A stretch of DNA of 64,000 nucleotides from Burkholderia sp. PAMC 26561. Lineage in GTDB: Bacteria > Pseudomonadota > Gammaproteobacteria > Burkholderiales > Burkholderiaceae. The position numbers and the translations under genes are program-made. Every line of letters starts with the position of its first letter. The stretch's first letter is position 1. The DNA lies in NCBI RefSeq assembly GCF_001557535.2, contig NZ_CP014315.1, positions 1,364,001 to 1,428,000 of the forward strand, given 5' to 3'. Of this stretch, positions 36,098 to 47,141 are shown one piece after another. Below the pieces are notes generated by a model, which had not been told where the DNA came from, searched no databases, and saw nothing but the letters and a program-made list of their open reading frames with translations.

Positions 36098-38266
36098 ATG
36101 TCCGATACAAGTTTCAAGCCCGATCGCCCAACGCAAAAGCTCGACAGTCCGCAGCAAGCCGGCAAGAACGTTCGTACTCCGATCCGTATCAAGCAGATGG
36201 ATTGTTCGACGGAAGAAGCATTGATTCGAAAGAAGCTCGGAACAATGAAATCCGTCGAAGGCATGGAGTTCAATCTCATTCAGCGCGTCATCACGGTCGA
36301 ACATGCCCCGGACGCACTCGAGTCCATTGCGGACGCGATCCGGTCGCTCGGATTCATTCCTGAATTGCCGAACTCGACTGGCCGGCTCGACACCGCGGTG
36401 GCCGCAACCAGCAAACCATGGTGGCCTCTCGCGCTGGCCGGGGTTGCTGCCATCGGCTCAGAAGCGGTGGGCTGGCTGGGTGCGTCGATGTGGTTATCCG
36501 CGGCCCTGGCAATTCTTGCTGTCGTTGCCTGCGGGTTGACCACGTATAAAAAGGGCTGGGTCGCCCTCTCCAACGGCAACCTGAACATCAACGCGCTGAT
36601 GAGCATCGCCGTTACCGGCGCGCTCGTACTCAGACAATGGCCCGAGGCCGCGATGGTGATGGTGCTCTTCACCGTGGCCGAACTCATCGAGGCGAAAGCG
36701 CTCGATCGCGCGCGCAACGCCATACAGGGTTTGATGCAACTCACGCCGGCCAAAGCGACGGTGCGCCAGCCGGACGGCACCTGGGAGGACATCGATGCCA
36801 AGGCGGTCGTCATAGGCGCGATCGTTCGGATCAAGCCCGGCGAACGTATTGGTCTGGATGGCACGGTTGTATCCGGACGGTCAACCGTCAATCAAGCCCC
36901 GATCACCGGCGAAAGCTTGCCTGTCGACAAGACCGAGGGTGACTCCGTATTTGCGGGGACCATCAACGAAGCGGGCTCGTTCGAGTTCCGGGTCACGGCG
37001 ATCGCCGGCAATACGACACTTGCGAGAATCATCCATGCAGTGGAAGAAGCCCAGGGTGCGAAAGCGCCGACTCAACGCTTTGTCGATCAATTCGCGCGCA
37101 TCTATACGCCCATTGTGTTTGCGGTCGCGCTCGCCATAGCAATCGTGCCACCGCTTATTTCCGGCGGTAGCTGGCAAGACTGGATTTACAAGGCGCTTGT
37201 ATTACTCGTGATCGCGTGTCCGTGCGCGCTCGTCATCTCGACCCCCGTCACGATCGTGAGCGGCCTCGCCGCAGCAGCGCGCAAGGGCATTCTGGTCAAG
37301 GGCGGCGTCTACCTCGAAGAAGGCAGGAAGCTGACGTGGCTCGCACTCGACAAGACCGGAACCATCACCCACGGCAAGCCTGTCCAGACCGACGTCCAAA
37401 CGGTCGATGACCAAGCCGATCTCGAACAATGCAGGCGGATTGCATCCAGTCTCGCCGGCCGGTCAGATCACCCGGTCTCCCTGTCGATTGCCAAGGCAGG
37501 AGATACCGCCGGGTTCATTCGCATGCCGGTCGACAGTTTCGAGGCGATTCCCGGACGCGGAGTGCGTGGCGTGGTGGAGGGAAAAACTTATACGCTTGGT
37601 AATCACCGGCTCGTTGAAGAGCTCGGACTATGCTCGCTTTCACTCGAGGCAACCCTGGAGTCGCTGGAACGACAAGGCAAGACCGTTGTCATGTTGAGCA
37701 GTCCGACCCATGTGCTCATTCTGTTCGCAGTCGCCGATACGGTGAAAGAAAGTAGCCGGGAAGCGGTCGAAGACCTGCACGCGCTCGGCATCCGCACCGC
37801 CATGCTGACGGGCGACAACCCGTACACCGCGAACACGATCGCAAAGCAGGTCGGGATCGATGAAGCGCGCGGAAATCAGTTGCCTGAAGACAAGCTCAAG
37901 GCGATTGTCGATCTCTCCGCGGACGGGTCGGTGGTCGGGATGGTCGGCGACGGCATCAATGACGCGCCTGCTCTTGCGCGCGCCGACATCGGCTTTGCAA
38001 TGGGCGCCATGGGAACCGACACGGCGATCGAAACGGCCGACGTCGCGCTCATGGACGATGACCTTCGCAAGATCCCTGCCTTCGTGCGTTTGTCGAAAGC
38101 GACTCATAGCATCCTTGTGCAGAACATCACGCTCGCGCTTGGCGTCAAAGCGGTTTTCCTCACATTGACGCTGATGGGAATGGGCACGATGTGGATGGCG
38201 GTATTTGCTGACGTCGGCGCAAGCCTGCTGGTTGTCAGCAACGGATTACGCCTGCTGCGCAAATGA
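36098..38266 (+). CDS. P1B-type heavy-metal ATPase (Zn/Cd/Pb export)
   Basis: A 722-residue metal-exporting ATPase of the ZntA/CadA/PbrA group. The N-terminal metal-binding domain carries KQMDCSTEEALI (Cys near residue 35; the second Cys of the usual CxxC is replaced by Glu). The membrane CPC motif (ACPCALVIS) is near 373, the phosphorylation site DKTGTITHG near 418, the HP motif (SDHPVSLS) near 455 and the hinge GDGINDAPAL near 616. The start at 36098 follows AAGGA. The upstream ATG at 36071 would lie at or before the transcription start set by the MerR-type promoter, so it is rejected. It probably exports Zn, Cd or Pb from the cytoplasm. Confidence 0.93.
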   Translation: MSDTSFKPDRPTQKLDSPQQAGKNVRTPIRIKQMDCSTEEALIRKKLGTMKSVEGMEFNLIQRVITVEHAPDALESIADAIRSLGFIPELPNSTGRLDTAVAATSKPWWPLALAGVAAIGSEAVGWLGASMWLSAALAILAVVACGLTTYKKGWVALSNGNLNINALMSIAVTGALVLRQWPEAAMVMVLFTVAELIEAKALDRARNAIQGLMQLTPAKATVRQPDGTWEDIDAKAVVIGAIVRIKPGERIGLDGTVVSGRSTVNQAPITGESLPVDKTEGDSVFAGTINEAGSFEFRVTAIAGNTTLARIIHAVEEAQGAKAPTQRFVDQFARIYTPIVFAVALAIAIVPPLISGGSWQDWIYKALVLLVIACPCALVISTPVTIVSGLAAAARKGILVKGGVYLEEGRKLTWLALDKTGTITHGKPVQTDVQTVDDQADLEQCRRIASSLAGRSDHPVSLSIAKAGDTAGFIRMPVDSFEAIPGRGVRGVVEGKTYTLGNHRLVEELGLCSLSLEATLESLERQGKTVVMLSSPTHVLILFAVADTVKESSREAVEDLHALGIRTAMLTGDNPYTANTIAKQVGIDEARGNQLPEDKLKAIVDLSADGSVVGMVGDGINDAPALARADIGFAMGAMGTDTAIETADVALMDDDLRKIPAFVRLSKATHSILVQNITLALGVKAVFLTLTLMGMGTMWMAVFADVGASLLVVSNGLRLLRK

Positions 38267-38319
38267 CTCGCGGGTAATTTCTGCACGCGAGATGCAAACA
38301 ACTGAAAACGGAGCACGAT

Positions 38320-38715
38320 ATGGGACTTCTGGACAAGCTATTGAGCGGTTATCGCGCTGGTCACGGCGGGGGTGGGCATGGCGGAGGCCACGGTGGAGGT
38401 CACGGCCGCAATCGCGACGGCCACCACGACTCTGGTCAGGGATGGGGAACAGATGGAGGGAACCGTCCGGAGTATCGGGAGTCCCCTCGGGCTCCGGCCG
38501 ACAGCGTTCGGAACAAACCTGATCCGGGACAGGGATGGGGCCGGGACACCGCGCCAGGCGTAACGTGCCCCAAGTGCAGCGCCGCTAATCTTGCCAATGC
38601 GAAGTTCTGTTCGCAGTGCGGAGCATCGATCGCACCTTCTGCCTGCTCCAAGTGCGGCGTTACACTGCCTCTCGGCGCGAAGTTTTGTAGCGGGTGTGGA
38701 GAGCAAGCCGCCTGA
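38320..38715 (+). CDS. His/Gly-rich double zinc-ribbon protein
   Basis: A 131-residue protein with an unusual make-up. Residues 14-39 are almost only Gly and His (HGGGGHGGGHGGGHG). A charged, disordered linker follows, then two zinc ribbons: CPKCSAANLANAKFCSQCG (about 84-102) and CSKCGVTLPLGAKFCSGCG (about 109-127). All eight cysteines are present. There is no signal peptide, so it should be cytoplasmic. It starts 53 bp after the metal ATPase in the same direction. A zinc buffer or chaperone role is an inference from the His-rich tail and the neighbourhood. Confidence 0.8.
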   Translation: MGLLDKLLSGYRAGHGGGGHGGGHGGGHGRNRDGHHDSGQGWGTDGGNRPEYRESPRAPADSVRNKPDPGQGWGRDTAPGVTCPKCSAANLANAKFCSQCGASIAPSACSKCGVTLPLGAKFCSGCGEQAA

Positions 38716-38767
38716 GACCGGATGAATCGGCTCAAGTGCTTACTTGCAACAGCATGGCGCATGCCGA

Positions 38768-40204
38768 TCAAAGCTGGCCGCGCGCTGTCAACGATGTCTC
38801 GCCCGATCGGACAGCACCATTGTTCGGGAAGATGAGTCTGAACGTTGTCCGGACATTCGGGATGCTCGTGACAGTGCATTCGCCTCCGTGCTCCTGCATG
38901 ATTGAACGCACAATGGCAAGCCCAAGTCCGGTCCCCGTCGCGGAGCCATGCCGGGATGGATCGACCCGATAAAAACGATCGAAGATACGATCCATGTGCT
39001 CGGCGCCAATGCCCCGGCCAAAGTCGGTGACACTGACTTCGCTGGACGTTCCGCGAGCCTCGCAGCGTATCTCTACCGCCGTGCCGTGGGGCGCATGAGC
39101 AACTGCGTTGGAGACCAGATTACTGATAGCCCGCTGAACGAGCAGTGGGTCTCCAGGAAACTGCACTTCCCCGGTCACATCGATGTTGACGCCGGCATCC
39201 TCGGCCGAAATCTCATAGAAGCCCGCGATGCGATCCGCTTCCCTGCGGCCATCGATCCGGACGAAGACAAGCTTTTTCTGCGAATTGTCGCAACGGGCAA
39301 GGAACAGCATGTCATCGATCATGCGCGACAGCCGCTGGCACTCGTCAACGCTCGATTCAATGACCATACGATATTCGTCGCCGCTACGAGGCTGCGTCAA
39401 GGCAACCTGCGCTTCCGCCAGCAAATTGGTCAAGGGCGTCCGCATGTCGTGTGCAAGATCTGACGAAAAGCGGTTGAGGCGGCCAAAGGAATCATCGAGC
39501 CTTGCGAGCATGCGGTTGAACGCCTGACTGAGTTCCTTGAGCTCTCCCGCCATGCCTGCCTCGGCCAACGGCTGCACCAGCCGGCTACTCGAAACCGCTT
39601 CGGCTTTTGCCGTCAGCCGGGCAAGCGGACGAAGGCCGATGAAAGCGATCATGTAAGCGACTGCGGCCGTAACCAGGGTGCCGACCACCACTACGAACAG
39701 CACACTGAGCGCATACGCTTTTAAAAGCGCGCGCTCACTTCTTCCGTCGTACTGGACCGCTACGCGCACGACCGGCCCTTGCACGCCGTCCAGGGGCACG
39801 AGCGCAACGAGATACTTGAGGGTAGTCCCCGGAATGGAAATGGCTTTGGGCGCAACGCCGGGTTTCGCAGCAAGAACCGCGCTGTTCGCGCGAAATCCAC
39901 TGGTACCTGTGAGTCTTCGCCCCTGCATGTCGTAGAGCGCCAGATCCACATTCTGGTGACCGTGAAGGGGCGCGGCCAGTGGAGCGCCTTCTGACGCAAC
40001 CTCCTCGATGGTCCTGATTTCACTCAGGTGCGAGCGCGCTGCCGTCAATGTCGTCGTCATTTCCTGTTCGGACATCGAGGCGATGTTGGTCTTCAGTGCC
40101 TGGTAAAGCAACAGCCCGCTGACAGCCAGAAGCATCGACGTCGAGACTGCAAAAAGTATTGTCAGGCGAGCACGCAGTGTTCGAGGCAGCAGACTTGTCA
40201 TCAT
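38768..40204 (-). CDS. czcS: Heavy-metal sensor histidine kinase CzcS/IrlS type
   Basis: A 478-residue inner-membrane sensor kinase. TM1 is at about 12-34 and a periplasmic sensor domain lies between it and TM2 (about 165-190). HAMP follows, then the HisKA box [18 protein letters not shown] with the phosphorylated His near residue 251, and an HATPase domain (N box, [29 protein letters not shown]). The pattern fits the heavy-metal kinase subfamily (CzcS/CopS/CusS/IrlS). It overlaps the response regulator gene by a few bases, and is the last gene of the czcCBA-RS operon. Confidence 0.92.
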   Translation of the reverse strand: MMTSLLPRTLRARLTILFAVSTSMLLAVSGLLLYQALKTNIASMSEQEMTTTLTAARSHLSEIRTIEEVASEGAPLAAPLHGHQNVDLALYDMQGRRLTGTSGFRANSAVLAAKPGVAPKAISIPGTTLKYLVALVPLDGVQGPVVRVAVQYDGRSERALLKAYALSVLFVVVVGTLVTAAVAYMIAFIGLRPLARLTAKAEAVSSSRLVQPLAEAGMAGELKELSQAFNRMLARLDDSFGRLNRFSSDLAHDMRTPLTNLLAEAQVALTQPRSGDEYRMVIESSVDECQRLSRMIDDMLFLARCDNSQKKLVFVRIDGRREADRIAGFYEISAEDAGVNIDVTGEVQFPGDPLLVQRAISNLVSNAVAHAPHGTAVEIRCEARGTSSEVSVTDFGRGIGAEHMDRIFDRFYRVDPSRHGSATGTGLGLAIVRSIMQEHGGECTVTSIPNVRTTFRLIFPNNGAVRSGETSLTARGQL

Positions 40205-40884
40205 TCGGACGGCCGCGCTCGCTCTTCAAGGACATAGCCCATGCCACGAACCGTGTGAATCAGCTTTGGCTCGACGTCGTCGTCGACTTTGGCTCTCACC
40301 CGGCGGATCACGGCGTCCACCACGTTTGTGTCGCTATTGAAATTCATGTCCCAGACTTGCGACGCAATGGTGGAGCGCGGCAGGATCTCGCCCTGGCGCC
40401 GCATCAACAGCCAAAGCAACGCAAACTCTTTCGCCGTCAACAGAATCGTCTTGCCGTGCCGCGTCGCTTTTCGGCGGGTCACGTCAAGTTCCAGGTCCGC
40501 CACTTTCAATGTGGACGAGTCGCGACTTTGCCCACGGCGCAAAATGGATCGCACTCGCGCCACCAGTTCGACAAAGTCGAACGGCTTCGCAAGATAGTCG
40601 TCCGCTCCCAGCTCCAGCCCTTTCACTCGATCGCCCACATCATCACGCGCCGTCAGAAACAATACCGGCGTGAGACGCGTCTTGCGCAATTCTTGGAGAA
40701 TGGACCACCCGTCCTGCCCCGGAAGCATTACGTCCAGGATGATCAGGTCGTAGTCTTCCGTTTGGGCCTGATGCAGACCGCTCACGCCGTCGGCCACCCA
40801 GTCCGCGACGAACCCCGTTTCATTCAGGCCCTTGCGAAGGTAGATTCCCGTCTTGGCCTCGTCCTCTACGATCAGGATTCTCAT
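40201..40884 (-). CDS. czcR: Heavy-metal response regulator CzcR/IrlR type
   Basis: A 227-residue OmpR-class regulator. The receiver begins [20 protein letters not shown], the phospho-acceptor is Asp51 ([14 protein letters not shown]) and the switch residues lie in FLTARDD and YLAKPFDF. The winged-helix C-terminal domain ([24 protein letters not shown]) is that of CzcR/CopR/IrlR. The start overlaps the czcA stop by ATGA. It should bind the ATGACA-N6-TCAT boxes in front of czcC and two small genes. Confidence 0.93.
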   Translation of the reverse strand: MRILIVEDEAKTGIYLRKGLNETGFVADWVADGVSGLHQAQTEDYDLIILDVMLPGQDGWSILQELRKTRLTPVLFLTARDDVGDRVKGLELGADDYLAKPFDFVELVARVRSILRRGQSRDSSTLKVADLELDVTRRKATRHGKTILLTAKEFALLWLLMRRQGEILPRSTIASQVWDMNFNSDTNVVDAVIRRVRAKVDDDVEPKLIHTVRGMGYVLEERARPSE

Positions 40885-43800
40885 ATGCTTTCCCCAGCCG
40901 ACTGACCAAACCGGCGACGCAACCGCGCTGGAACCAGCGGACGAAGCAGGTCGATTGCCGCCCCCCGGAAAGACGTGGAGTGACACGCCCGATACAACAC
41001 AGGCAGCACCAGCAAAGTCAATGCGGTAGACGAGATAATGCCGCCGATCACAACAGTCGCAAGCGGCCGCTGAACTTCGGACCCGGTCCCTGTGGCGAAA
41101 GCCATGGGCAGGAAACCAAGCGAAGCCACCAGTGCGGTCATCAGAACCGGTCGAAGCCGGGTGAACGCACCCTCTGTCACCGCGGTGTCGAGGTCTCGTC
41201 CTTCTTCGCGCAAACTACGAATAAATGCAATCATCACCAATCCGTTCAGAACGGCCACACCGGACAGTGCAATAAACCCGACCGCTGCGGAAATGGATAA
41301 CGGAATACCGCGCATCCATAGCGACAGCACGCCACCGCTCAATGCAAACGGAATCCCGGTGAATACCAGCAGGCCGTCTTTGACGTTATCAAACATCATG
41401 AAGAGCAGCAAGAAAACAAGTAACAGCGCAACCGGGACCACGAGCTTCAACCGTGCGGTGGCCGTTTGCAACTGCTCGAACTGGCCGCCCCAGGAGACCC
41501 AGTAGCCTGAGGGAATCTGAACGCCCTGCTGCAACTTCTCTTGCGCCTCAGCCACGAATGATCCCACATCCCGTCCGCGGACATTTGCGCTGATGACGAT
41601 CCGGCGCTTGCCGTCCTCGCGGCTGATCTGGTTCGGTCCGGGCGAGACGTCGATGTCAGCCAGCTCTGCAAGCGGTACATACGGGGCTTGTACAGGTACT
41701 GCGCTCGCGCCTGCACCCGAACCGATCGCGGTGGTTGGCAAGGCGATCGGCAATCGCTTGATCGCTTCAATATCCGTTCGCAGGTCATCAGGAAGCCTGA
41801 CGACAATGTCAAAACGCCGGTCACCTTGAAACAATGTTCCGGCCGTCTGTCCGCCGACTGCGGCTGCGACCGTGTCCTGAACATCGGCAATGTTCACGCC
41901 GTAGCGCGCGAGCTTCTCGCGATCCAGGGTGACGGTCAGCACAGGGAGGCCCGTGGTCTGCTCGACCTTCACCTCGGACGCACCGGGCACTTTCTGCAAT
42001 ATCGCCGCAGTTTTCGAGGCGGTGGCGTTCAACACGGCCATGTCATCGCCGAATATCTTTACCGCGACGTCGCTTCGCACGCCCGAGATCAACTCGTTGA
42101 ACCTGAGCTGGATCGGCTGCGAGAACTCGAAGTTATTGCCAGGGAGCGTCTCGACCACCTCTTGCATTTCCGCGAGCAGCGCCTCACGCGATTTTTTCGG
42201 ATCTGGCCATTGATCCGCCGGCTTCAACATGATGTACCCGTCGGAGACGTTCGGCGGCATCGGGTCGGCGGCAATCTCCGCGGTCCCGGTTCTTGCAAAC
42301 ACGCGCTCGATCTCCGGGAAGCGTTCCTTGAGCGTCTTCTCGACCGCTTTCTGCATCGTGACGGATTGAGTCAAGCTGGTACTCGGGATGCGCACCGCTG
42401 CAAGAGCCATGTCGCCTTCGTTCAGACTGGGAATGAATTCGCTTCCAAGCCGCATCGTGAGCAACAAGGTCAACATGACGATGACGACCGCTCCCCCCAA
42501 CACCCGCTTGGGACGCGCGAGGAATGCGTGCAGCGCCGGCTCGTATGCACGTTTGGCCCAGCCCATCACGCGGCTTTCCTTCTCGGCGACGCGGCGGCCG
42601 ATGAACAGCGCCACCGCAGCCGGAATAAACGTCACCGACAACACCATGGCGGCCGCCAAAGCGATGACGACCGTGATCGCCATCGGGTGGAACATCTTCC
42701 CCTCCACACCTGTGAGGGCAAGGATTGGCAGGTAGACCACCATGATGATCAACTGGCCGAAGATCAGGGGCCGGCGCGCCTCCTGAGAGGCAGCGAACAC
42801 CTCTGCGAATCGTTCTTCAGGCGAGAGTGGCCGGCCCGCTTTGGTTTGCGCGTGCGATAACCGTCGAATGCAATTCTCGACGATCACGACCGCACCGTCG
42901 ACGATGATGCCGAAATCGAGTGCACCCAGACTCATCAGGTTTGCACTGATCTTGCCGTTCACCATACCTGTGAACGTGATCAGCATCGAAAGCGGAATCA
43001 CGGCTGCCGTGATGATCGCCGCCCGAATGTTGCCGAGGAACAGGAACAGGACCGCGATCACCAGCAATGCGCCTTCAAACAGGTTCTTTTTGACTGTAGA
43101 GACCGCTTTCTCGACCAGGACGGTACGATCGTAGACAGTGATGGCACGAACTCCGGCAGGCAGCGAGCGATTGACGTCCTCCATCTTCTTCGCGACTGCT
43201 TTTGCAACCTTCCGGCTGTTTTCCCCCATCAGCATGAACACCGTGCCGAGGACCACTTCCTCGCCATTGGCCGTCGCGGCGCCCGTTCTCAACTCGCGGC
43301 CAATTTCGACCTGGCCGACGTCCTTGATACGCACCGGCACGCCGCCCACGTTGGTCAGTATGACGTTGGCGATGTCGTCGATCGACTTGGTCTGTCCCGG
43401 CACACGGACAAGGTATTGTTCCCCTCGCTTTTCGATGTAGCCGGCGCCCACGTTCGCATTGTTGCGCTCCAGCGCGCGAACCACGTCGCCAAGCGAGAGA
43501 CCGTATGACATCAGCTTGGTCGGGTTGGGAGCGACTCTGAATTCCTTGACGAAACCGCCAATCGAATTGACCTCGGTCACGCCGGTCACATTGCGAAGTT
43601 GTGGCTTGATCACCCAGTCCTGCAATTCCCGCAGGTCCGTTGGTGTGTACGCGGTTCCATCGAGCTTGCGCGCGTTTGCATCTGCTTCGACAGTCCAGAG
43701 ATAGATTTCGCCGAGGCCGGTCGATGTGGGACCCATAGCAGGTGTTGCGCCGGGCGGGAGCTTGTCTTTGGCCTCCTGCATCCGCTCATTCACCAGTTGC

Positions 43801-44120
43801 CGCGCGAAATAGATGTCGGTGCCTTCCTTGAAGATGACGGTGACTTGCGAAAGTCCATAGCGGGAAATCGAACGCGTCTGCTGGAGATTGGGAAGACCGG
43901 CCATGGCCGTCTCGACCGGAAACGTAATCCGCTGTTCGGATTCGAGCGGTGAATAGCCGGGTGCGGCCGTATTGATCTGGACCTGGACGTTGGTAATGTC
44001 CGGGACCGCATCGATCGGCAGCTTTTGATAACTGTAGACGCCGAGTGCCGCGGCGCCAAAAACCGCGATCATCACCAGCCAGCGGTGCACGATGGCAAAA
44101 CGAATCAAACGCTCAAACAT
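40881..44120 (-). CDS. czcA: RND heavy-metal efflux pump CzcA
   Basis: A 1079-residue inner-membrane proton-driven pump of the heavy-metal RND family. It begins [20 protein letters not shown] and has [19 protein letters not shown] and [10 protein letters not shown] near the N-terminus. The key TM4 proton-relay motif is [15 protein letters not shown] near residue 402, with the Asp, Asp and Glu spacing of CzcA, which points to the Zn/Co/Cd subgroup rather than copper. Full length. The ATG at 44120 is used because the 26 residues upstream in the longer frame do not look like RND sequence. It overlaps czcR. Confidence 0.94.
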   Translation of the reverse strand: MFERLIRFAIVHRWLVMIAVFGAAALGVYSYQKLPIDAVPDITNVQVQINTAAPGYSPLESEQRITFPVETAMAGLPNLQQTRSISRYGLSQVTVIFKEGTDIYFARQLVNERMQEAKDKLPPGATPAMGPTSTGLGEIYLWTVEADANARKLDGTAYTPTDLRELQDWVIKPQLRNVTGVTEVNSIGGFVKEFRVAPNPTKLMSYGLSLGDVVRALERNNANVGAGYIEKRGEQYLVRVPGQTKSIDDIANVILTNVGGVPVRIKDVGQVEIGRELRTGAATANGEEVVLGTVFMLMGENSRKVAKAVAKKMEDVNRSLPAGVRAITVYDRTVLVEKAVSTVKKNLFEGALLVIAVLFLFLGNIRAAIITAAVIPLSMLITFTGMVNGKISANLMSLGALDFGIIVDGAVVIVENCIRRLSHAQTKAGRPLSPEERFAEVFAASQEARRPLIFGQLIIMVVYLPILALTGVEGKMFHPMAITVVIALAAAMVLSVTFIPAAVALFIGRRVAEKESRVMGWAKRAYEPALHAFLARPKRVLGGAVVIVMLTLLLTMRLGSEFIPSLNEGDMALAAVRIPSTSLTQSVTMQKAVEKTLKERFPEIERVFARTGTAEIAADPMPPNVSDGYIMLKPADQWPDPKKSREALLAEMQEVVETLPGNNFEFSQPIQLRFNELISGVRSDVAVKIFGDDMAVLNATASKTAAILQKVPGASEVKVEQTTGLPVLTVTLDREKLARYGVNIADVQDTVAAAVGGQTAGTLFQGDRRFDIVVRLPDDLRTDIEAIKRLPIALPTTAIGSGAGASAVPVQAPYVPLAELADIDVSPGPNQISREDGKRRIVISANVRGRDVGSFVAEAQEKLQQGVQIPSGYWVSWGGQFEQLQTATARLKLVVPVALLLVFLLLFMMFDNVKDGLLVFTGIPFALSGGVLSLWMRGIPLSISAAVGFIALSGVAVLNGLVMIAFIRSLREEGRDLDTAVTEGAFTRLRPVLMTALVASLGFLPMAFATGTGSEVQRPLATVVIGGIISSTALTLLVLPVLYRACHSTSFRGAAIDLLRPLVPARLRRRFGQSAGESI

Positions 44121-44194
44121 GGTACGTGTCCTTCCCGAAGGCCGTGAGCCGTCAAGTTGTTGTCGGGGTCGATGACCGTGAGGCGGGAATTGGC

Positions 44195-45667
44195 TCAATG
44201 CCCTTCGGCACTGCCTTTTTCAAGTTCGGCTTTTAAAACGAAGCTGTTCGCAGCGGCATACCGCTGACCCACCTTCAGCCCCTTGGTGATTTCGACAAAA
44301 CGGTCGTCACGGCGGCCCAGTTCGACGCCTTGCGCCACGAATCCTTTCGAGGTCTGAACGAAGATCGCAGGCTTGCCGTCGATGTCCTGCAACGCGTCGG
44401 TGGCGGCTGCAACAGGCGCGTCCTTTGAACCTGCAGTTACCGAGACATTCACGAACATGCCGGGGCGCCATGATCCGTCTGGATTGGCGAGCACGACCCG
44501 CGCGGGTGCGGTTCGGGTCTGCTCACCAAGCAGCGACCCGACATACGCGATTTTCCCCGAGGCTTTCGACTCGAACGCCGCCGCACTGATCGTGGTTTCC
44601 CGGCCAACCTGGACTTCGTTCAGCCGTTGTGCGGGCACAGCCATCTCGGCCCATACCGTGTTGAGGTCGGACAGGACCAATACATTCGCGTCAGCCGCAA
44701 CCGCTTCGCCAACAGTGACGTGCTTTTCAACGATCGTGCCCGTAAATGGCGCCCGCAATTCATAGCGACTCAGCGCGCCAGTGGCAGCAGAAGCATTGAG
44801 CGCCAGTAACTTCTGGCGAGCACTCGCAGTCGCGATCTCCGCTTCGCGCAACTGTGTCTCGGCCAGCAGATAGTCCTGCTCAGCCGATATTTTTTCCAGC
44901 CACAACGTTTTTTCCCGCGCATACGTGGCCTGTGCGGCCCATAGCCTGCGCTCGGCTGTCAGCAATTCGCTGCGGCGATCTGCAAGGTCAGTGCTCGCAA
45001 TGAGCGCCAGCACCTGGCCTTTCTCGACACGCTGACCCAATGACACGGAGACCTTCTCAACGATTCCGGCGACGCGAGGCACGATATGCGCGGTGGCATC
45101 TTCGTTGAATCTGATTTCGCCGGGGAGAACAAACGAACTGGCGACCGACGCCGGCCCCGAGTTTTTCATCGCGATGCCGGACGCCTTCAACTGCTCCGGC
45201 GACAATCGAATTGCACCGTCTGCGCGAGACACCTCATAGCTCGCATTTGCGCCGGCGGCACGGACATTCAACAAGACGTCGAATACATGAGGCTTCGCAA
45301 TCGGTCCGGGCAAAACAAATTTTTGTCCGGATGCAACCAAATCGACCAGTTGCTGGCTGCCGTCATAGCGCTTTATAACGCCCGATATGGAAACACCGGC
45401 GGGACCGATGGGCTTGCCTTGGGAAAGGGGATATACCTCAAGTTGCACGGCGTCCCCCTGCTCCACAAACACGACCTCTATGGACTGTGTCCCGCTTGTC
45501 AGCACTGTGCCTCCCCGGGGACCCGCGGACGGGTCGGTCGCGGGTGCGGCATTCGCTGCGCTTGTGCCGTTGATGTCCGCGCCGAAGTAGTTCGCTGACA
45601 ACAACAGGAATGCAACTACGACGGCAGATCCGCCGGCAGCCAGAACCAGACTTTTTTTGCTTGCCAT
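44195..45667 (-). CDS. czcB: RND membrane-fusion protein CzcB
   Basis: A 490-residue periplasmic adaptor. An N-terminal membrane anchor (LVLAAGGSAVVVAFLLLSA) is followed by a domain of about 120 residues (GTQSIEVVFVEQGDAVQLEV) found in CzcB-type adaptors. The lipoyl-like halves around the hairpin (PRVAGIVEKVSVSLGQRVEKG and YELRAPFTGTIVEKHV) flank a coiled coil, and the beta-barrel and membrane-proximal domains follow. It lies 8 bp after czcC and 74 bp before czcA. Confidence 0.93.
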   Translation of the reverse strand: MASKKSLVLAAGGSAVVVAFLLLSANYFGADINGTSAANAAPATDPSAGPRGGTVLTSGTQSIEVVFVEQGDAVQLEVYPLSQGKPIGPAGVSISGVIKRYDGSQQLVDLVASGQKFVLPGPIAKPHVFDVLLNVRAAGANASYEVSRADGAIRLSPEQLKASGIAMKNSGPASVASSFVLPGEIRFNEDATAHIVPRVAGIVEKVSVSLGQRVEKGQVLALIASTDLADRRSELLTAERRLWAAQATYAREKTLWLEKISAEQDYLLAETQLREAEIATASARQKLLALNASAATGALSRYELRAPFTGTIVEKHVTVGEAVAADANVLVLSDLNTVWAEMAVPAQRLNEVQVGRETTISAAAFESKASGKIAYVGSLLGEQTRTAPARVVLANPDGSWRPGMFVNVSVTAGSKDAPVAAATDALQDIDGKPAIFVQTSKGFVAQGVELGRRDDRFVEITKGLKVGQRYAAANSFVLKAELEKGSAEGH

Positions 45668-45675
45668 GACGTGCC

Positions 45676-46998
45676 TTAGGGTTGTGCAGAGGGGGGTAAT
45701 GACGATGCCAGTTCGATATTTCCAACGAGGCGCTCGAGGTCGGCGTAAGCCTGTCGCGCCGCGATCAAGGCCTTGAGGTACTGCGATCGTGTCTGGAAGA
45801 GCGTGCGTTGTGCATCGAGGACATCTATGAAACCGAACTTGCCCAGGTCGAATCCGCGTGACGTGGCGTCCAGCGCCTGCCGAGCGGCTGGGAGCACTTC
45901 GCTCTTCAAGCGCCGCGCCTCTGAGCTCGCCGCGTCATAGCTCGCGTAGGCTTGAGCGATGTCCATGCGCATTTGCGCGAGCGCCCCGTCACGATCCGAG
46001 CTGGCTTTTTCCGCACGATGCCTGGCCTCGATCACCGCGCCTCTATTGGTATCGAAAATGGGCAACGGGATCGAGATACCGACCACAGCCTGATTGCTTG
46101 ATATCCCGCCTGCGACGATGCGTTTCATGCCGGCGCTCACGGTGATGTCCGGCGTGCGCCTCGCGCGCTCGAGGGACAGGATCGCGTTGGAACGGCCTAT
46201 CTCTGCGAATGCTCGACGGGCCGCCGGCGAATCTTCGATCCTCTGTTGCAGCGCCGACAAGCCGATAGGCACCTGCAGCGCTTCGGCGTCCCCAGTCACG
46301 ACTCGATCCGTCAAATCAGGGATTCCCATGGTCGACGCAAGCTTTACTCGCGTAGCCGAAACGAATGCGTTCGCGCTTGTCAGGGCAATTTGAGCTTCGG
46401 TTGCCGCGACCTGCGCCCGGGTTGCTTCAACCGGGGAGACTTTGCCCGCTGTCGCACGTCGCTGGACCAATTGCGCCGAGCGGGTTGCAATGTCGGCCGA
46501 GTCCCGGGCGAGTTCGACTGTCTTTTGCGCGAACAACACCCCGTAAAACGCTGTGCTCACATCGGCGTGCAATACGGCGACCCGTCCATCGAGTGATGCG
46601 AGAGCACCCTGCCGCGCGTATGAGGCAGCATCCAGGCGGTAGGACCGTTGACCCGCAAGTTCGATGCGCTGGCTCAAGAGCCCTGTCGAAGTCCGTTCGG
46701 CACTCTTGAATCCCTCTTGCAGGAATGACACTTCCGGATTCGGGCGAGCACCGGCCTGCATATATGATCCTGCCGTTGCGTCTGCTTCCGAGCGAGCGCT
46801 TAGCAGCAGCGGATTATTGTCGAGCGCGATACGCTGCGCTTCGTCCAGCGTCAACGGCACTGTCTGAACCGTGTTACCTGCGGTTTGCGTGACTGCATCA
46901 AAGCGCAGCGGCGGAGAACTTTCTGTCGCCGTGGTTTGTGCTGCGACCGTGCCGGCAAGCGTGGCCGATACGGCCACTCCTAAAAGGCGTATACGCAT
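45676..46998 (-). CDS. czcC: Outer-membrane efflux channel CzcC
   Basis: A 440-residue TolC-family outer-membrane factor. The signal peptide ends at TVAAQ (about residue 20). Two TolC repeats are visible, with LTLDEAQRIALDNNPLLLSA near the N-terminus and RGFDLGKFGFIDVLDAQRTL near the C-terminus. The ATG at 46998 is chosen; the frame is open for 95 more codons upstream, but that part covers the promoter and the predicted CzcR box. It is the first gene of the operon, and with CzcA and CzcB forms the envelope-spanning pump. Confidence 0.93.
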   Translation of the reverse strand: MRIRLLGVAVSATLAGTVAAQTTATESSPPLRFDAVTQTAGNTVQTVPLTLDEAQRIALDNNPLLLSARSEADATAGSYMQAGARPNPEVSFLQEGFKSAERTSTGLLSQRIELAGQRSYRLDAASYARQGALASLDGRVAVLHADVSTAFYGVLFAQKTVELARDSADIATRSAQLVQRRATAGKVSPVEATRAQVAATEAQIALTSANAFVSATRVKLASTMGIPDLTDRVVTGDAEALQVPIGLSALQQRIEDSPAARRAFAEIGRSNAILSLERARRTPDITVSAGMKRIVAGGISSNQAVVGISIPLPIFDTNRGAVIEARHRAEKASSDRDGALAQMRMDIAQAYASYDAASSEARRLKSEVLPAARQALDATSRGFDLGKFGFIDVLDAQRTLFQTRSQYLKALIAARQAYADLERLVGNIELASSLPPSAQP

Positions 46999-47071
46999 TT
47001 TCTTTACTCGATTAACTCTTGAATATGTGGGGTCATCATACGAACCGGCTACGCTGCCAAGATGAGATGAA

Positions 47072-47088
47072 CATGAGATTTTTGTCAT
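47072..47088 (-). promoter_or_regulatory. Predicted CzcR box, copy 1 (czcC)
   Basis: On the minus strand it reads ATGACAAAAATCTCATG, 73 bp before the czcC start. It sits in a larger dyad GAACATGA-N8-TCATGTTC (47071-47090 area). A -10-like TATGAT follows about 31 bp downstream (47040-47035). Confidence 0.65.
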
Positions 47089-47141
47089 GTTCGTGATTGA
47101 TCCCCGGGTGGTCTCTTTAAACGATAATTTCCGCGCGAAAC

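Noticed and set aside
38360..38410. GGTGGNCAT-like short tandem repeats as a CRISPR or VNTR
   Set aside because: They encode the Gly/His-rich tail of the zinc-ribbon protein and show no spacer-repeat structure.
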